The notes under the pieces: generated by a model
The model's database searches: none
Seen by the model: the letters and a program-made list of their open reading frames with translations, nothing else
Told to the model about the DNA's origin: nothing
In this document: positions 1 to 13,018 of the stretch, piece by piece
Position numbering within the stretch: the stretch's first letter is position 1
Layout: every line of letters starts with the position of its first letter
NCBI GenBank assembly: GCA_018857735.1
Contig: JABMCL010002001.1
Coordinates: 57,501 to 121,500, forward strand
Length of the DNA stretch: 64,000 nucleotides
Direction of reading: 5' to 3'
DNA from: Alviniconcha marisindica
Taxonomy: Eukaryota; Mollusca; Gastropoda; Provannidae
Translations under genes and position numbers: made by a program

Positions 1-3000
1 AGACATCCAGTGAGTCTTCCGAAGCCACAGGGAATCCTGTAGCTGGCGGTGGGAACACAGGGACTGGAGCCGCGCTAGAGTATTGCTGTTATGGATTCCT
101 AAAGGGTAGGTGTTCCCTGGAGGGTGCTGCCGGTGTTTGATCAAGATCAGGGTAATGAATTGACTTTCCTGTTGGAATACACTGCTCCCTATTTTTCCTT
201 GGGCTGCATGCCTATTTTCGGACCAGATAAAGGAAGCAATGCTTCCTTTGTGAAGGCAGCCGTCCTAAATCTACCCATATAACACAACACAGTGTCTGTG
301 CTCTGACATCCAGGGCGTCCCTGCACACCAGAAATCCGCCAGAAGGCAAACTAATCTGGACAACCTGTTTGATGGATCAATGCTTAAGTGCAGGACTCAG
401 GGTTTTCTCATTCCCTTTCTCTCCCTGTTACTTGCCTCACAACAATCTATCACTGTACTAGTTATCTATAATCTGTGCCGCACTAGGCTGCTCAATAATA
501 AACAGTTTACCACGGGACCCATCAACTCCCATGCTGTTGTTCATTGTGAAGGTAGGCCCATGCAACAAACTGCTAGGCCCAACCAGCTCTTCACCGGCAT
601 TACTGGGCATAATGGCTAATGCTTAATACTAGTATCATTAGCAGTGCTTAGCCAGTAGCTCAATTGGTTGCTGCACGCTCTGATCGAGTGAACTGATTGA
701 TCACTAAAGTCACAGAGAGAGGATTCCATTCTCACCAGGGGCAGCAGATTTTCACCTGCCTGCTAAATGTCATACTGATGTTCAGGTTGGTTTTCAGGGG
801 GGGGGCTTTTCCAGGCATCCCAACTGCTCCTTCATCACTCAGGTAAAGGTCAGTTCACCTCTACTTACAAATTAATCCCCGTCTGAGAGAGCGGTAGCAT
901 AGGCCAATTCTGTTTCTGGAACTTGGTCGGTGAAGTCGACCAAGGTACTGGATGATTCTAAACCTCCTCCCTGTTTAACACTATGGACACTGAATCAGTG
1001 AATGACTTCCAGCTTTTAATTTTACTGGCTACGCTTTGCCTGAGGATAAAAACTGAAAGATGAAAGGTAAATGGTTTGCTAAAATTAACACAGAGTCAAA
1101 CTCATCTGCAAATTTAATGAAATGTACTAAAACTAAAAGTTCCAGTAAACACTCTTATAGTTAAAAACATTCTGCTGATACTGTGACACTGACAGTGAAA
1201 CAATCCAGGTCTAACTTCAGTTTATATCAAATTCTTCACCTGTTTCATCTATTAAGATAACTTCTACTGCTGTGATGACATTCTAATTTATTCACATTTT
1301 TGTAAGCTATTAGTATTAATTAACCACTCATATTATTTATCAATCATATAATATATATATCAGATTCACCATCATTACCATACATTGATACATATATATA
1401 TATATGTCAATTCAAACAGTTCAAACTAAACTAAAGACACCGACAGAAAAAAAATCTTATTACAAACAATCAATCAAAACCTCTAATAAAAAGTAACCCT
1501 TCTTGCTTGTAAAGACATCTAAAAGATACAAAGCTTACACAGCAGATAACACCTTACACCTGTAATGTAAACAGTACAACACACACTGTGACACAGTAAT
1601 AAGTGGTTTCTGATTTAAATTTTACCAAATATGAGGGGTGGGGTGGGGTGGGGGGGGGGGGGGTGCACAAGTACAAAGTATGTCATACATCACATTGACA
1701 ACCAACTCATTTAAGATCAGAACAAAAAAACTATCTTCAGAATACTTACTGTAATGGTCTCTTTTAAATTGTGAAGAATTACAGTTTACACCTTATGGAA
1801 AAGAGAGTTCATTATAAATTATTAAATACTATTAATATTGTATTAACAAGATCTCTTTATAAAACGAGCAGAAATTAGAATGCTTCACAAGAAGGAGGAA
1901 ACGGGCGCATTGGGGATTTGAAAACAAAACTATAAAAATCAAATGGGAGGGAGGGGGGAGGGGGGAGGGCAAAAGAGAGGGAAGGGAAGAGGAGAGGAAC
2001 CAAAATGACAGTTCACAGCGTCTATCTTAACCCTGGCAACACTGCCTGTCCAGCAAAAACTGATAGTTTACAAAATGGGATATCAAAAGACAGCAACCAG
2101 CACCACAGAACCTTCAGCAGCCAAACTGAGTGAAAACAAAGAAAAGACAGCAACTGATCAAGGGACAAAATCCACAGCTGGATGTGGCTTGTCAGGATAG
2201 CCAGTATGTCATAATATAAAATATATAGTGTTCTCCATCTGGTATGTCATATAGTGTTCTCCATCCGGTATGTCATCAAGTGTTCTGCATTCTTTGCACT
2301 CATCTCTGTCCCGATGTGGCCATGTGCAGTGAGTGGACCGTAACATCCATGAAGTAATGAACTTGCACTGTCTAGTGTCCATGGGGCCACTAGACCACAT
2401 GAAATGGGAGGAGTGTAAAGGAAGAAACAGCATATGACACGGTGAGTGACGGCCTTCAGTTCAAGGGAAGAGCTACTTTAACCTTCAGAGACAAGAGACT
2501 CTGGACCATACTGATCCCCACCCCCTTCCCTCAGGCAGCATTCTGATCACACACTTTAATAACAATACACAGGAACCCCTGATGAAAGACCACTCTGATT
2601 CATTCCTTTGCTAGACTTGTCTAGCACCCAGCTGTCTCCATAGAGACCTGCACTGGCAGGACCCAGATGCAGATGCAACACTGCCATCACCCGAATAATT
2701 CTGCATTACCACTGGGCCAAACCAGCTCACAACCACTCTGTTGAAAGACCGCCCCTCTTTTATCAACTTTAAAAGGACACCTGTTCTCAAATATTTTCCC
2801 ATCAGGGTTCCACATTATAAATATTATGATATCTCTCACCAAGGACCATCCGTCTCCTAGCTCAACTTTTAAAGTAAAGGCCGATTCCAATGTCTGACTG
2901 ACAAAAATGTCTCACACTGGCAAAATTTGCACAGATTATGGTATTCTAGAATCTAGTAGAGATCAGTGCCTCCCTCACCTCCATATCAGCGGATATTAAC

Positions 3001-5599
3001 AGGAAAATGCTAAGAATACGAATGAGAGAAAATGGAAGCAGCCTCGACTTCAACTCGTTACTAAATCCCGCGGTAGACGAGAACTGGGTTTGCCGACATC
3101 ATCTGCTGCAGTTCTTCCTTTAAAAATGATGCTGTGTACGATGTTCAGATCTATTCAAACTTTTTATGTGAATGGCAAATTTACTGAACGTTACCACATT
3201 TTTTGTGCACGGATAGACCTTTTTACTATTTTTGTCTGCTCACATTATAGACCGTGAGCTACAATCAGGTTACTATCATTTTGGCTTTGTAATGTGCGTT
3301 AATTCTAGGTTATACTGTACGCATTTTTTGTGTCATTGACGCAAAATACGTAATGTTTCGCGTCGGTTGACGCAAATCTCTAAAAGGCAACGCAACCCCT
3401 GACACTTTCACAAAGTTAAAAGGGCATGAACACTTTAACAGACAGTCTACTGTAGCTACAGCAAGCTGCCTTATCTGTATCCCCATGACTCACTGCCAAG
3501 GTAAGAGATATAGACATAATTATGGTATAGAGAATGGGTGGGTCTTATTCTACCACAGGAAAAGCAGAGAAGTTAGCTTACACTGAACTTTCTCTTTCTG
3601 GTGTATAATTTTTAAGATAGTGTGCGATGCCTCAAAAGGTCGTGAAATGAATGAAAAGCAGAACTTTTTTCTTAATCTAAAACAAGCAAATTTATAAAAT
3701 AATAAACCAAAAAGCAACAGGTAGTCATGGCTAGTTCCACCCCTCAATGTAGGACGACAAGAAAAGATGGGTCTATCTCTTCTAGTTCTATCATCTAACC
3801 TCTACATCTATTAAAAGAAAAACTCCATCATAAATTGCAGCACCAAACTCATGAAATAATAATGAAAACTGACAGGCGAAGAACAAAAGCCATACAAAAT
3901 AATAAGTAAAAATCAGACTAATGACAAATAAATAAAATAAACAACCATAAATGGCTCAAACAACCATAAATGCTGAAAGCTAAAAATGATGAAAAAGAAA
4001 CAAACATCTCAGAATGAAAAACATCAGCCATTTGACCGATGTTAAGAATGAGATGATGACAATGGAGTCTTCTTCTTTTTTCTTCTTTCTTTTTAACTGA
4101 ACAACGTGTTGTTTCTTCTTCGTCAAAGTACAGTCACTGCCACTTAAGTGTAATCTGGACAACTGATTTCTGCTTAAGTGCAACAACCTTTTTCAACCTC
4201 AGAAAACAGTTTATAAAATGCAAGGTGTGAGGTTAAACGAGTAAATCTGTAGATAAAAGCAACTTGAGATTACATGGGAGGGTAACAAACTGCTCTAAAT
4301 GGGTTATGGGCAAAAATAATCATGCTCTGGCAGTCCAAGCTTTTTCACTCCCTCACTGCAAATGTTAATCATAGCAATTCACCCAGTCACTACTCTAATT
4401 CATAATCATCGTTAACCACTCACTGACCTGGAATGATTAACATACATGCAACAAGACTCACAGCCAAAGCAGGTCAACTGTCTCAAAAGTCTCTTTGGGA
4501 AGGGGTAGGTGGGGGTGGAGGAGGGGGGGGGGGGGGGGGGGGGGGGGCGACAGATATATTTGGCTTTATTTCCTGAATTTATTTTGTAGCATGCTGTTTG
4601 TCTTTAAATTGGGAGTGTTAACTAAAGCTGGTCAGTTTGATTTGATTTTAACAATTGTACGATGACAATTCACCACAATAGCATTACCAGTTAACAGTAA
4701 ACACTGCCCAGATGTGCTTTTATCATGAAAATAGTATGTAAGATAAAAAAGTTGGATCAGTGCGATTTTCAGGACCAGGTAAGAGCAATTCTTCCAGACC
4801 TGAGGGGTTGTACCTAAGCTGCAGTGACTGTAGAAAAGAAAAGGAACTGAAAGTAGCACTACAACTGTTAATTCAATAAAATACCTGCAACAACAAGGAT
4901 TCATCATCCTTCTTCTTCTTTGACAACTTAAGTAAACAAACACAGCAAGTAAGTGTTAATGATAACAACTAAATTTGATAAAACAACAATTAAGAAAGAC
5001 TACTGTAATGTTGATCAACTAAAAACAAGAATAAAAACTAATTACACAGCACTGAAAAGTGAAACTGAAAGAAAATCACACAATATTTATGTATTATATT
5101 ATAGCACAACAGGAATTTTCTTTAAAGCACAACAAGAATTTTTCTTTAAGGACAACAATGCGTCAGTTGTGTACTAATAGTAATACTACCAAGTAGTGTA
5201 CATGTATACATATTTTATATTATATACATCGAACAGACAAATATTACTAACACCAACTAAAGCGGCAGTTTTTACTGTCAATGTTACTGTGTTGGAGTGC
5301 ATCATCATACTCTTTTTGTCTCAAAAAAGAAAAGAAAAGAAAAGAAAAGTATGCATCAAAAGCCAACGCATGCAGAAACTGAAAAAATGTCAACACACAA
5401 ACAAAATTTACTAATCATATTATTTACTGTCCCTCACTGTGGGTGAGCACACTATACTTTATAAGCAATGGGTCAATATGCTGCATCATCTCGCCTCCGT
5501 GGACGTAAAGCACCAAGAAAGAAAATGCTGCATAATAATTCAAATCACTGCCGACAGTCAATCTGTAACCAAGTTTCACAAAAGAAAAGAAACAAGAAC
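1..5599. other. Intergenic, no gene recognised
   Basis: AT-rich unique DNA. G runs occur at 1650-1663 and 4523-4547 and a gggagg cluster at 1945-1970. Short open frames show no recognised family, codon bias or paired splice sites. It could include 3'UTR of a gene off the left edge, but nothing proves it. Confidence 0.5.
640..780 (+). mobile_element. Possible tRNA-derived SINE head
   Basis: 'gccagtagctcaattggttg' carries an A-box-like TAGCTCAATTGG, with a weak B-box-like 'gaggattccattctc' about 70 bases on. No clear body or tail follows. Confidence 0.35.
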
Positions 5600-5660
5600 A
5601 CTACAATTTTAACTTCCCCACTGGGATCAATAAAGTATATTGTTATTGTTATTGTTATTT
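5600..5660 (+). mobile_element. Retroposon 3'-tail-like sequence
   Basis: 'cccactgggatcaataaagt' then 'atattgttattgttattgtt' resembles the common LINE/SINE tail of a GGATCAATAAAGTAT motif followed by a short tandem repeat. No upstream body was recognised. Confidence 0.5.
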
Positions 5661-5860
5661 TCACGTTTCTGAGTCTGACTAGGTCTCCCTGGCTTGCGCA
5701 ACATTTCTGAGGACCTAGCCATTTGTTCAAACTTGGGTTAAGAAGCAAAATATTTCTAAATTCATTTTCTTCACACTTAAAAGCTATGAAAATAAACTGC
5801 AGGAGATGCCTACAAGTTCTTTACCACAATAACTAATACATGTTTCCAGTGAACTAAGCT

Positions 5861-5916
5861 GAATTAACAACACCAGTGTTGTTAATTAACAACACTGAAT
5901 TAACAACACTGGTGTT
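5861..5916. repeat. Imperfect direct and inverted repeat of 'gaattaacaacac'
   Basis: Three 'taacaacac' blocks and two inverted 'agtgttgtta'/'ggtgtt' blocks make several possible short hairpins, e.g. taacaacaccagtgttgtta. Confidence 0.8.
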
Positions 5917-6216
5917 CGTCACGTGATTTACTTTCTTTGCAGAAAGGCTTCCTAAATCATAAAATGGGCATACTTTTTAACAGTAAGTATTAATTAATAA
6001 TAATCCACTCAGACAGGTGACAGCAGAGAGTGAGAGGCTCTAATACAAAACACACAATTGCCTTTTGTTTTGAACTCAAGCCCAGATAAATCATCTAAAT
6101 TTTATGCAGTTTAGCATTCTCATTGTCTCAGTCTCGCCGTAGCTTTGTGTCAGATTTACTTGGCTGTGATAATTTACATAAATGGACCAGGTGTCTGAAT
6201 ACACGTATGTTATGCA

Positions 6217-6225
6217 CCACACACA

Positions 6226-6283
<58 letters not shown>
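6217..6283. repeat. (CA)n microsatellite
   Basis: About 33 CA units with one T interruption. Confidence 0.98.
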
Positions 6284-6284
<1 letters not shown>

Positions 6285-6486
6285 GCTGTTCCTTTCTTAT
6301 TTTTTTCATCTTTTTCTTCTTCTTCGTTTTAACTCTTTTCCCTTTTTCAATTATTTCAGTTTGGAGGAGAGGAGCAGTGGCCTTAACTCACTGGGTTTTG
6401 CCACGATGTTGAACACACAACAACAACAAATCTGTTTTTTTATTAATGTTCACAGAACAGACAGCCCAGTCCTGCTCTAAGTACTC

Positions 6487-6577
6487 AACTTCAGCTCTTG
6501 GTCATTTCAATTTCAGTTCTGGGTATCTCAATTTCAGCTCTGGGTATTTCAATTTCAGCTCTGGGCATCTCAGTTTC
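6487..6577. repeat. ~20-bp repeat, four copies
   Basis: Units of 'tcaatttcagctctgggtat' with small differences. Confidence 0.85.
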
Positions 6578-6751
6578 ATGAACTGTTTTCTGTCAGGTGA
6601 ATACTCCTGGGTCCACCATTACCTGTTCTGACTTTATAATTTCTTCTCAGCCTTTTAGTTTTGCTTCATGAGGTCAAGAAGTCAACTTCTACAAGTTTAT
6701 TCTAGAGCTGGCTGCAGAACTAGATGCAGCAGTGTGTACTGGTGTATGGTG

Positions 6752-6754
<3 letters not shown>

Positions 6755-6826
<72 letters not shown>

Positions 6827-6898
6827 AAATGCGCATGCATGCACGCATGCTTGTATACATGTGTGTGTGTGTGTGTGTGTGTGCACGTGTGTGTGTGT
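6755..6898. repeat. (TG)n microsatellite
   Basis: About 35 TG units, a TGCATGCA-type interruption at 6830-6858, then about 20 more. Alternating purine-pyrimidine DNA favours Z-form. Confidence 0.97.
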
Positions 6899-7235
6899 GA
6901 TTTTGAGTTCTGAGCCATTCTGACCCGATACCAATGACTGGCTTCATTGTATTTGAAGTTGAACAAAACATTCTTACTATTTTTATAGTGTTTAAATTAT
7001 TTCACTTTTGTAAATAATACTTTCCAGTACAGTTTACTATAAAACAAAGTTGCAGAGTCAGTAATACTAATACTGATAGCAGCAAAAATACTGCATCTTT
7101 GCTCCCTCTCTTTCTCTGTAACAGAGTGAATCAGTGATGTATGCATGTGTGCACCTGGCACTGTGAACACGCTATGTGTTGTGTGGAAATTCTCATGTGT
7201 AATGTTTCACTCACTCATTCATGCCTATATATATA

Positions 7236-7500
7236 AATGATGCCTGTAATTTTATATAAATTTACTCATCAGTAGCTTTGCAAGGACTAGTTGTTAGATA
7301 TGTTTTTGACTGAACCTAAACTACAATGTACCAGTCCTTGTAAAATACACTTTGAGTTCTCTCTTGTCCATCTCTCTCTCTAAATGATGCCCTGAAATTT
7401 TATTTTTACTCCTCAGTAGCTTAGCAAGGACTAATTAGACAGGTTCTTGACCAAACCTAAACTACAATCCTTGTAAAATAAAGTTTTTGAGTTTGATCTC
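7236..7500. repeat. Two-copy ~145-bp tandem duplication
   Basis: The block 'aaatgatgcc..tgaaatttta', 'cagtagctt.gcaaggacta' and 'aacctaaactacaatg' occurs at 7236-7345 and again at 7382-7480. Each ends 'ccttgtaaaata' and is followed by CTCTCT runs. Confidence 0.8.
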
Positions 7501-8790
7501 TCTCTCTCTCCCTCCATCTCTCTCTCTCTGACTGTGCTCCCTCACACACACTCTGTCTCATGCACAAACACAAACACACACACACACAAACACACCCTAC
7601 ACATGTATGTGAGCATCAGCATGCTCATGCCACTCAGCAAATCTCATACTATTACTAATAGTAATAATCTGCATGCCTAATGCCAGTAATGGTTCTGTTC
7701 ATGTTTTTACAGCTCTGTTAGTGTTAGAGTGTTAGTCTACTTAACAGTACATGAAGTCACAGACTGTGCAGACTACCTTAGTGTTCATGAATGACAAACA
7801 AAAAACAAAAACAAAAAATACAGACAACACACACTCCAGTCCATTAAACTTTTAAAGATCACCCACCTTCACTAGTTTTACTTTTAGATACATATAATTT
7901 ACATGATGATATGGCTTGGTAGGAAGAAATAATTTTCATGATCCTGGTCTCTGTGTCTTTAATTTCAAAGGGGCTGTGACTGCACCAACTCTTATTCTCA
8001 TCCTTTAGGGCATTACACTTACAGTGTAAGTTACAGTGACAAAGATCAAAATCTGTCACAGTGTCAGTCTCACCCTCCCATGCAAAAAACAAACAAAAAC
8101 AGCCAGTCATGGACTCAGAACTGTTTGGGGTGGGTGGGGGGGTTGGAGGGGGGGAAGGGTGGGGTGGGGGGGGTCACAATCACAAAGGCAAACTGCTTGC
8201 ATCAATGTTGAAGCGACTTGCATCAGACAGTCTGTCATGATCCACCAGTCAAAGGTCAGGATTAAAGAATCTGATCATTGTTCTGGGCACACATTCATGA
8301 ACAGATCAACATTATTTTTGCTTCTTTCACAGATCTCTGCTTATAGACAACTTCCATTCCGAAACATTTTGTAGTCCTTTTTTCCATCACACTCAGACTA
8401 AGAGACAGAAAATGTGTTACAACCTGTGAAAACCTGACTCAGACTAATCACAAAAATATGCTCAGCAAACCCATTATTGATTGAATTACAGGACCTCTTT
8501 CCAGCATGTATTTCATGAGGTCACTTTAATAATTCACCTAACCCATGTACACCTTAACAGTCTTGACTCTGAATCAAATTAGCCTGCCTTTAGTATGGGT
8601 TGATAAATAATGCATTGCACAGCTGTACTGAATACAGACCGCAGCCATATTACATTGTTCGCTCTGCACACTGATGAGAACCTTGCAAATAGCTTGCATG
8701 TAACTTGTAAGAGAAACATGAAGCTAAACGCAATTGCTCAGAAGAATAGCATGCATTGTTAAGCAGACTATAAGTCCCAAGCAGACTATA

Positions 8791-9419
8791 AAGCCCGTTC
8801 TTAACTGGGCGAATGTTTGTTTGCGAACCTACTTGGAAGTATTCAGCGAACCTAGTTGGTTCTTAATTGGGCGAACTTTTCTTCGCGCACCTAGTTGGAA
8901 GTATTCGTCAAAGCTATATTCGGGGTCCAAAAGGTTTTGCTCAACATGTTCTGGGAACATTCGCCCTATTTGACGAACATTGCCTCTGATTGGCTGAGAG
9001 CAGAGCTCTCCGGTGGATGAAGAAAAAAGAGAGAAAAAAATGGATGACGGTGTCGCTAGGTTCTTCACTCACTTCGGAGGGAATTTGTTTATTTGATGAC
9101 TTGTGGGAGGCGCAGCCTTGTCTCAGAGACCCAGAATGAGATAGTATTAGCGTTGGTTGAATTACCCTGTGAAGGATAATTAAAGTATATTGACTTGACT
9201 TTAGCCTACATTTTCGATCATGCTGTCTGCTGCACGTCTGCCGCAAGTTCGGGCCGAAGCTTGCATCTCAATACAAGCCAGTTGGGAAGAAGTAAATTCT
9301 TTGAACTGTTCGAACCATGTTCGGCGAACTAAAAGTTCAATTAAGAAACGAATCATAATTCGTCGAACTGTCCAAAGTATGTTCGGCAAACAAACATTCG
9401 CCCAGCTAAGAACGGGCTT
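8791..9419. mobile_element. 629-bp MITE-like element with long TIRs and TA flanks
   Basis: The left end 'aagcccgttcttaactgggc', 'gaatgtttgtttgcgaac' is the inverted complement of the right end (9330-9419), 'gttcggcaaacaaacattcg' then 'cccagctaagaacgggctt'. Similarity extends to about 85 bp with gaps. Both ends are flanked by TA (8789-8790 and 9420-9421), as for Tc1/mariner-type insertions. There is no transposase. Its middle holds 'aggataattaaagtatattg', like a retroposon tail. Confidence 0.85.
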
Positions 9420-10479
9420 TAGTCCCATTTTCCAGACTTTTGCTCCTGAACCTAAAGTTCTTATCAATACCAATGGATAAACTGAACACCAGCAGTTCAG
9501 CACGAATACATCCATGAAAACCTTAAGCTACAAAAATATTTTGCCTACAAAGTCTGCTCAACATGTAGAATACTAGAAAAGAGCAAAAAAGTTAAGGATT
9601 CCATTTTCAGAGAGCCATTTTATCTTAACTTTGAGTACATCTGTACATGAGTACATGAGATTGTATTTCATGACGGCATAGAAATAAAACTCCTTTAGGC
9701 AGTTTAGCACTGTTAGTGTTACTAGTGTTAGTGTTAGCAGCAGAAGAGTTGTCTAATACAGTAATAGTATTACTAACAGTATACAGTACAAATTTACGTA
9801 TACATTTAAAAACCAGTCACAAAAGTTTTCTTTTGCCATTAGGAATAGGAGACGAGGTACATTGAACCCTGATAAAAGTGCCAATCTGTGTGTATTATGT
9901 AATTTCCAAATTCCATGCACACATTATATATAATTTACATACAGTTATAATACAAACTACAATAGTATCATTTCATCAGTTTCGTTAAAATAATCATATC
10001 ATATTCATAGCTCCATTTTGGGTGCTTCTTTTTGTTCTCTTTTCCTTTCCTTGTTAAATTTCTGTCCACTGGCAGTGTGTAAAACAGATTTAAAGGGTAC
10101 TGTCTGCCCACCAGCTGTAACTAGCACAAGTTAAAGAGTGTTGCACTCTGGTGACATTAGATCCAGTCCTCTCCCTTTGCAAGCACATTTTCATTCTTTG
10201 TTTTGGACCCAACTTGGAAATAACTGTACCATTTAATGTCAAGAGGTGAAGTTAGTAATACTGGTGCTACTTCACTCTTTATGGGCCAGGCTACTATTTC
10301 CTTTTCAGGCTGCTGAATATACCTTCTAAAAGGACATCCAAAAGACATCCAATCAAAGGGGTGGGATTAAAAGAAACCAAGTCCCCTAGATTTACAAAAG
10401 ATGCTTTAGTCGGAAAGCAGACTGCGTAGGTTCGTCAGTACCGAGCACCACTACTCAAATGGTACAATACAGAAACTGA
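9420..10479. other. Intergenic, nothing recognised
   Basis: Unique AT-rich DNA; no element or exon seen. Confidence 0.5.
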
Positions 10480-11470
10480 GTCACTGCATGTAGATCGAGG
10501 CTAAGCATTCGTGTGTAGGCGCCACAAGGGCCAGAGGGATTGATCTGATCGATTGAATGGCGAGCAGCGTGCGAGAGCACAGAGGTTTATCAACACCCAA
10601 ACCGGGCAGCAAACCAAGCAAATCAAAGCTGTCGGCCCTCTGGGTGGGAGGGGCACCTTGCACTTTTTGTCAACATGTCGGGTCAGCGTAGCTGTGACCA
10701 TGGGGCACTTTCGGGACTTTCGAAACTAAGCGGTGGGCAGAAATGAATGAAAGGGACTGGGTGGGAGGCATCACACACTTCTGAAGGGGGGGACGGGTCC
10801 AAGACAGCACAGGGGGAGACAGCGAGAAGGGGGTGACCAATGTACCCACACAACATAGGCACTGCACATCCCACCTACCGCTCTTAGGGCAGCCAAGCGA
10901 TCCTTCGTCATTTTCTCATGCAGCAGTCAGCGTAGCAATCCAAGCGAGCGTTAGTAAATCCACAATATCCGTATGCAGGCCATATATCGCTCACAGAAAG
11001 GAATCCCAACCGCTGCTCAAATGACAGGGATCAAATCAATACAATTTTAATATTTGCGACTACGATCACTCCATTTCTGCGCAGGGCCGGCTGGTGGTTT
11101 CTGCTTCCGGTGCCTGATTAACAATGCACAGCGCCGTCTGGTGGAAGGAAATCCACACAGTGCTTGGGGAATCCCCGCGATATCGAAAGGAGATAAAAGA
11201 AAAAGCACTTTTTCGGCAGTCCTTTTTGGAATCAAAACGTCGGCTATCCACGAAATGGTTTCCCACTGAAACACTGAATGCCGCGCAGGTTTACTGGCTA
11301 GGGAACTTCTGCGTGCTTCAACTCGTGACGTTTCAGACTGCGCGTGCGAAGAAAAAGGGGGCGTGGTCAATAAATCGTGCGATTTTGAAAGCAGCGTGCG
11401 TCACACCCTTGTGTCATCACACTTGGCTCACGTTTAGTGATTGGGTGCTTGTGTAAGAGGGCCCGAAGCA
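10480..11470. promoter_or_regulatory. CpG-richer block, candidate promoter
   Basis: This stretch has visibly more CG dinucleotides than the surrounding DNA. It contains a plus-strand CCAAT at about 10838, a GGGGGCGTGG GC/CACCC-type box at about 11358, GTGACG at about 11325 and an inverted CCAAT (GATTGGG) at about 11440. No convincing first exon is visible on either strand. It lies about 4-5 kb beyond the CIT stop, so it would serve another gene. Confidence 0.35.
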
Positions 11471-12260
11471 AGCTGTTTCCGTGAGTTTTGAATCAGGAAG
11501 TTACAGTAGAAGTGGTCTTTAAATAAAGAAGCACGGCCCATCAGCACTATTTCTTTGAACAGAGATTTGCGTGAAAAGCCGGAAATAAAAAGAGAAGGCA
11601 TGTGTGTCAGATGCCCCACCAGCCGCAACACTACCTGTCCTTTGATCTGGGATGGATGAAACTGCAAGGATACGCTGCCTTTCTTCTTTCTCTTTTTTTA
11701 TCACAACCAGCGTCAGTGCTCTTTACACTAGATACCAGCTCAGCATAATTTAATGTAAACCTAACCACCTTTAACATTTTAATGAACTTGTCTTTTCGTT
11801 TGCTTCACACACATCCTCACTGTAGAGTCAGTGCCTTAATGACTGGTGTATCCACACTATCATGAGGAAAGGAAGAATGTATGCAGTTCAGATATCAGAA
11901 TGGCTTTCTCTTAATCCATTTCCTGCTGGAGCTTGTACCACAGGTTCTAATTCTTTCACAAAACTGTCTCAGGAATGTTCATTTGGAGATGTTTGTTCCG
12001 CATGGGCATGCACAAAATGTCAGAATTCAAGCAGGAAACACTTCCCAGGATGTTACATGTCTCAAGGGCAGAGAAAGAGTTTATTTTTTAATCTTCGTGC
12101 ATTTTGACCACAGTTTGACCTTAAAAGAGTTAATTTCTCGATTGGGTGTATAACAGGAGAATTAAAGCATCTGTGATAAAGGATGGAGGGAGTCAGGGAG
12201 AGACAGCTGGTGAAAACAGAAGCAACTATTTTAAAGTTGTTGTTGCACTGAAAGAAAAGT

Positions 12261-13018
12261 GTGTGTGTGTTTGCATGTGTACCTGCATGTGTGTGTGTGT
12301 GTGTGTGTGTGTGCATGTGCATGCTGCTGCATGTATGTGTGCATGCACAGCGATTTCACGCTGAAAATTGATTAACTTGAGCAAACAGTTCCCAGTGAAA
12401 GCATCTTTTCCTTTTAATACTTTTTGGTCAAATAACATGCACAATATGCATTTTATACCCACCTGTCCTGTGACCAGTTGACCTGTATATATCTGGTTTA
12501 CAAACCTACAGATCAGCCTGATTTTCTCACAGAATGAAAGTATAAGGATGCTGGAACCTGCATGATTTTTTCAGTGCTGGAGTCATTGTTTAGAATGGGG
12601 TCTCTAGGTGGATCAATGGGGCCATGAGATGCCCAGAAAACAATAAATAACCGTTTTAGTCTAAAAATACTGTCATTGCCAACAGTTTCAAACATATAAA
12701 ATATACGTTTGATTATCTTTCACATTATGACTTGTCTGTATGCAAATTTGAATACCTGCATGTGTATGTGTGCACATGTCTGCATGTGTGTGTGTGTGTG
12801 TGTGTGTGCACGTGCTTGCATGTGTGTGTGTGTGTGTGCATGTGTGTGTGTGTGTGTGTCCACATGCCTGCATGTATGTGTGTGTGTGTATGTGTATGCG
12901 TGCGTGTGTGTGTGTGTGTGCACGCATGCATGGGTGCGTGTGTTTATGTGCCTGCATGTGTGTTCACATGCCTGCATGTGTGTGCTTGTGTATGTGTGTG
13001 CATGTGTGTCTGTGTGTG
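12261..13018. repeat. TG-rich microsatellite clusters
   Basis: TG runs at 12261-12330 and 12757-13018 with TGCATG interruptions, separated by about 430 bases of unique DNA (12331-12756). All open frames across them are dinucleotide artefacts. Confidence 0.95.

Noticed and set aside
11047..11456. Overlapping ~110-residue frames on both strands in the CpG-richer block
   Set aside because: No family recognised. Mutual overlap on both strands is expected by chance in GC-richer DNA.
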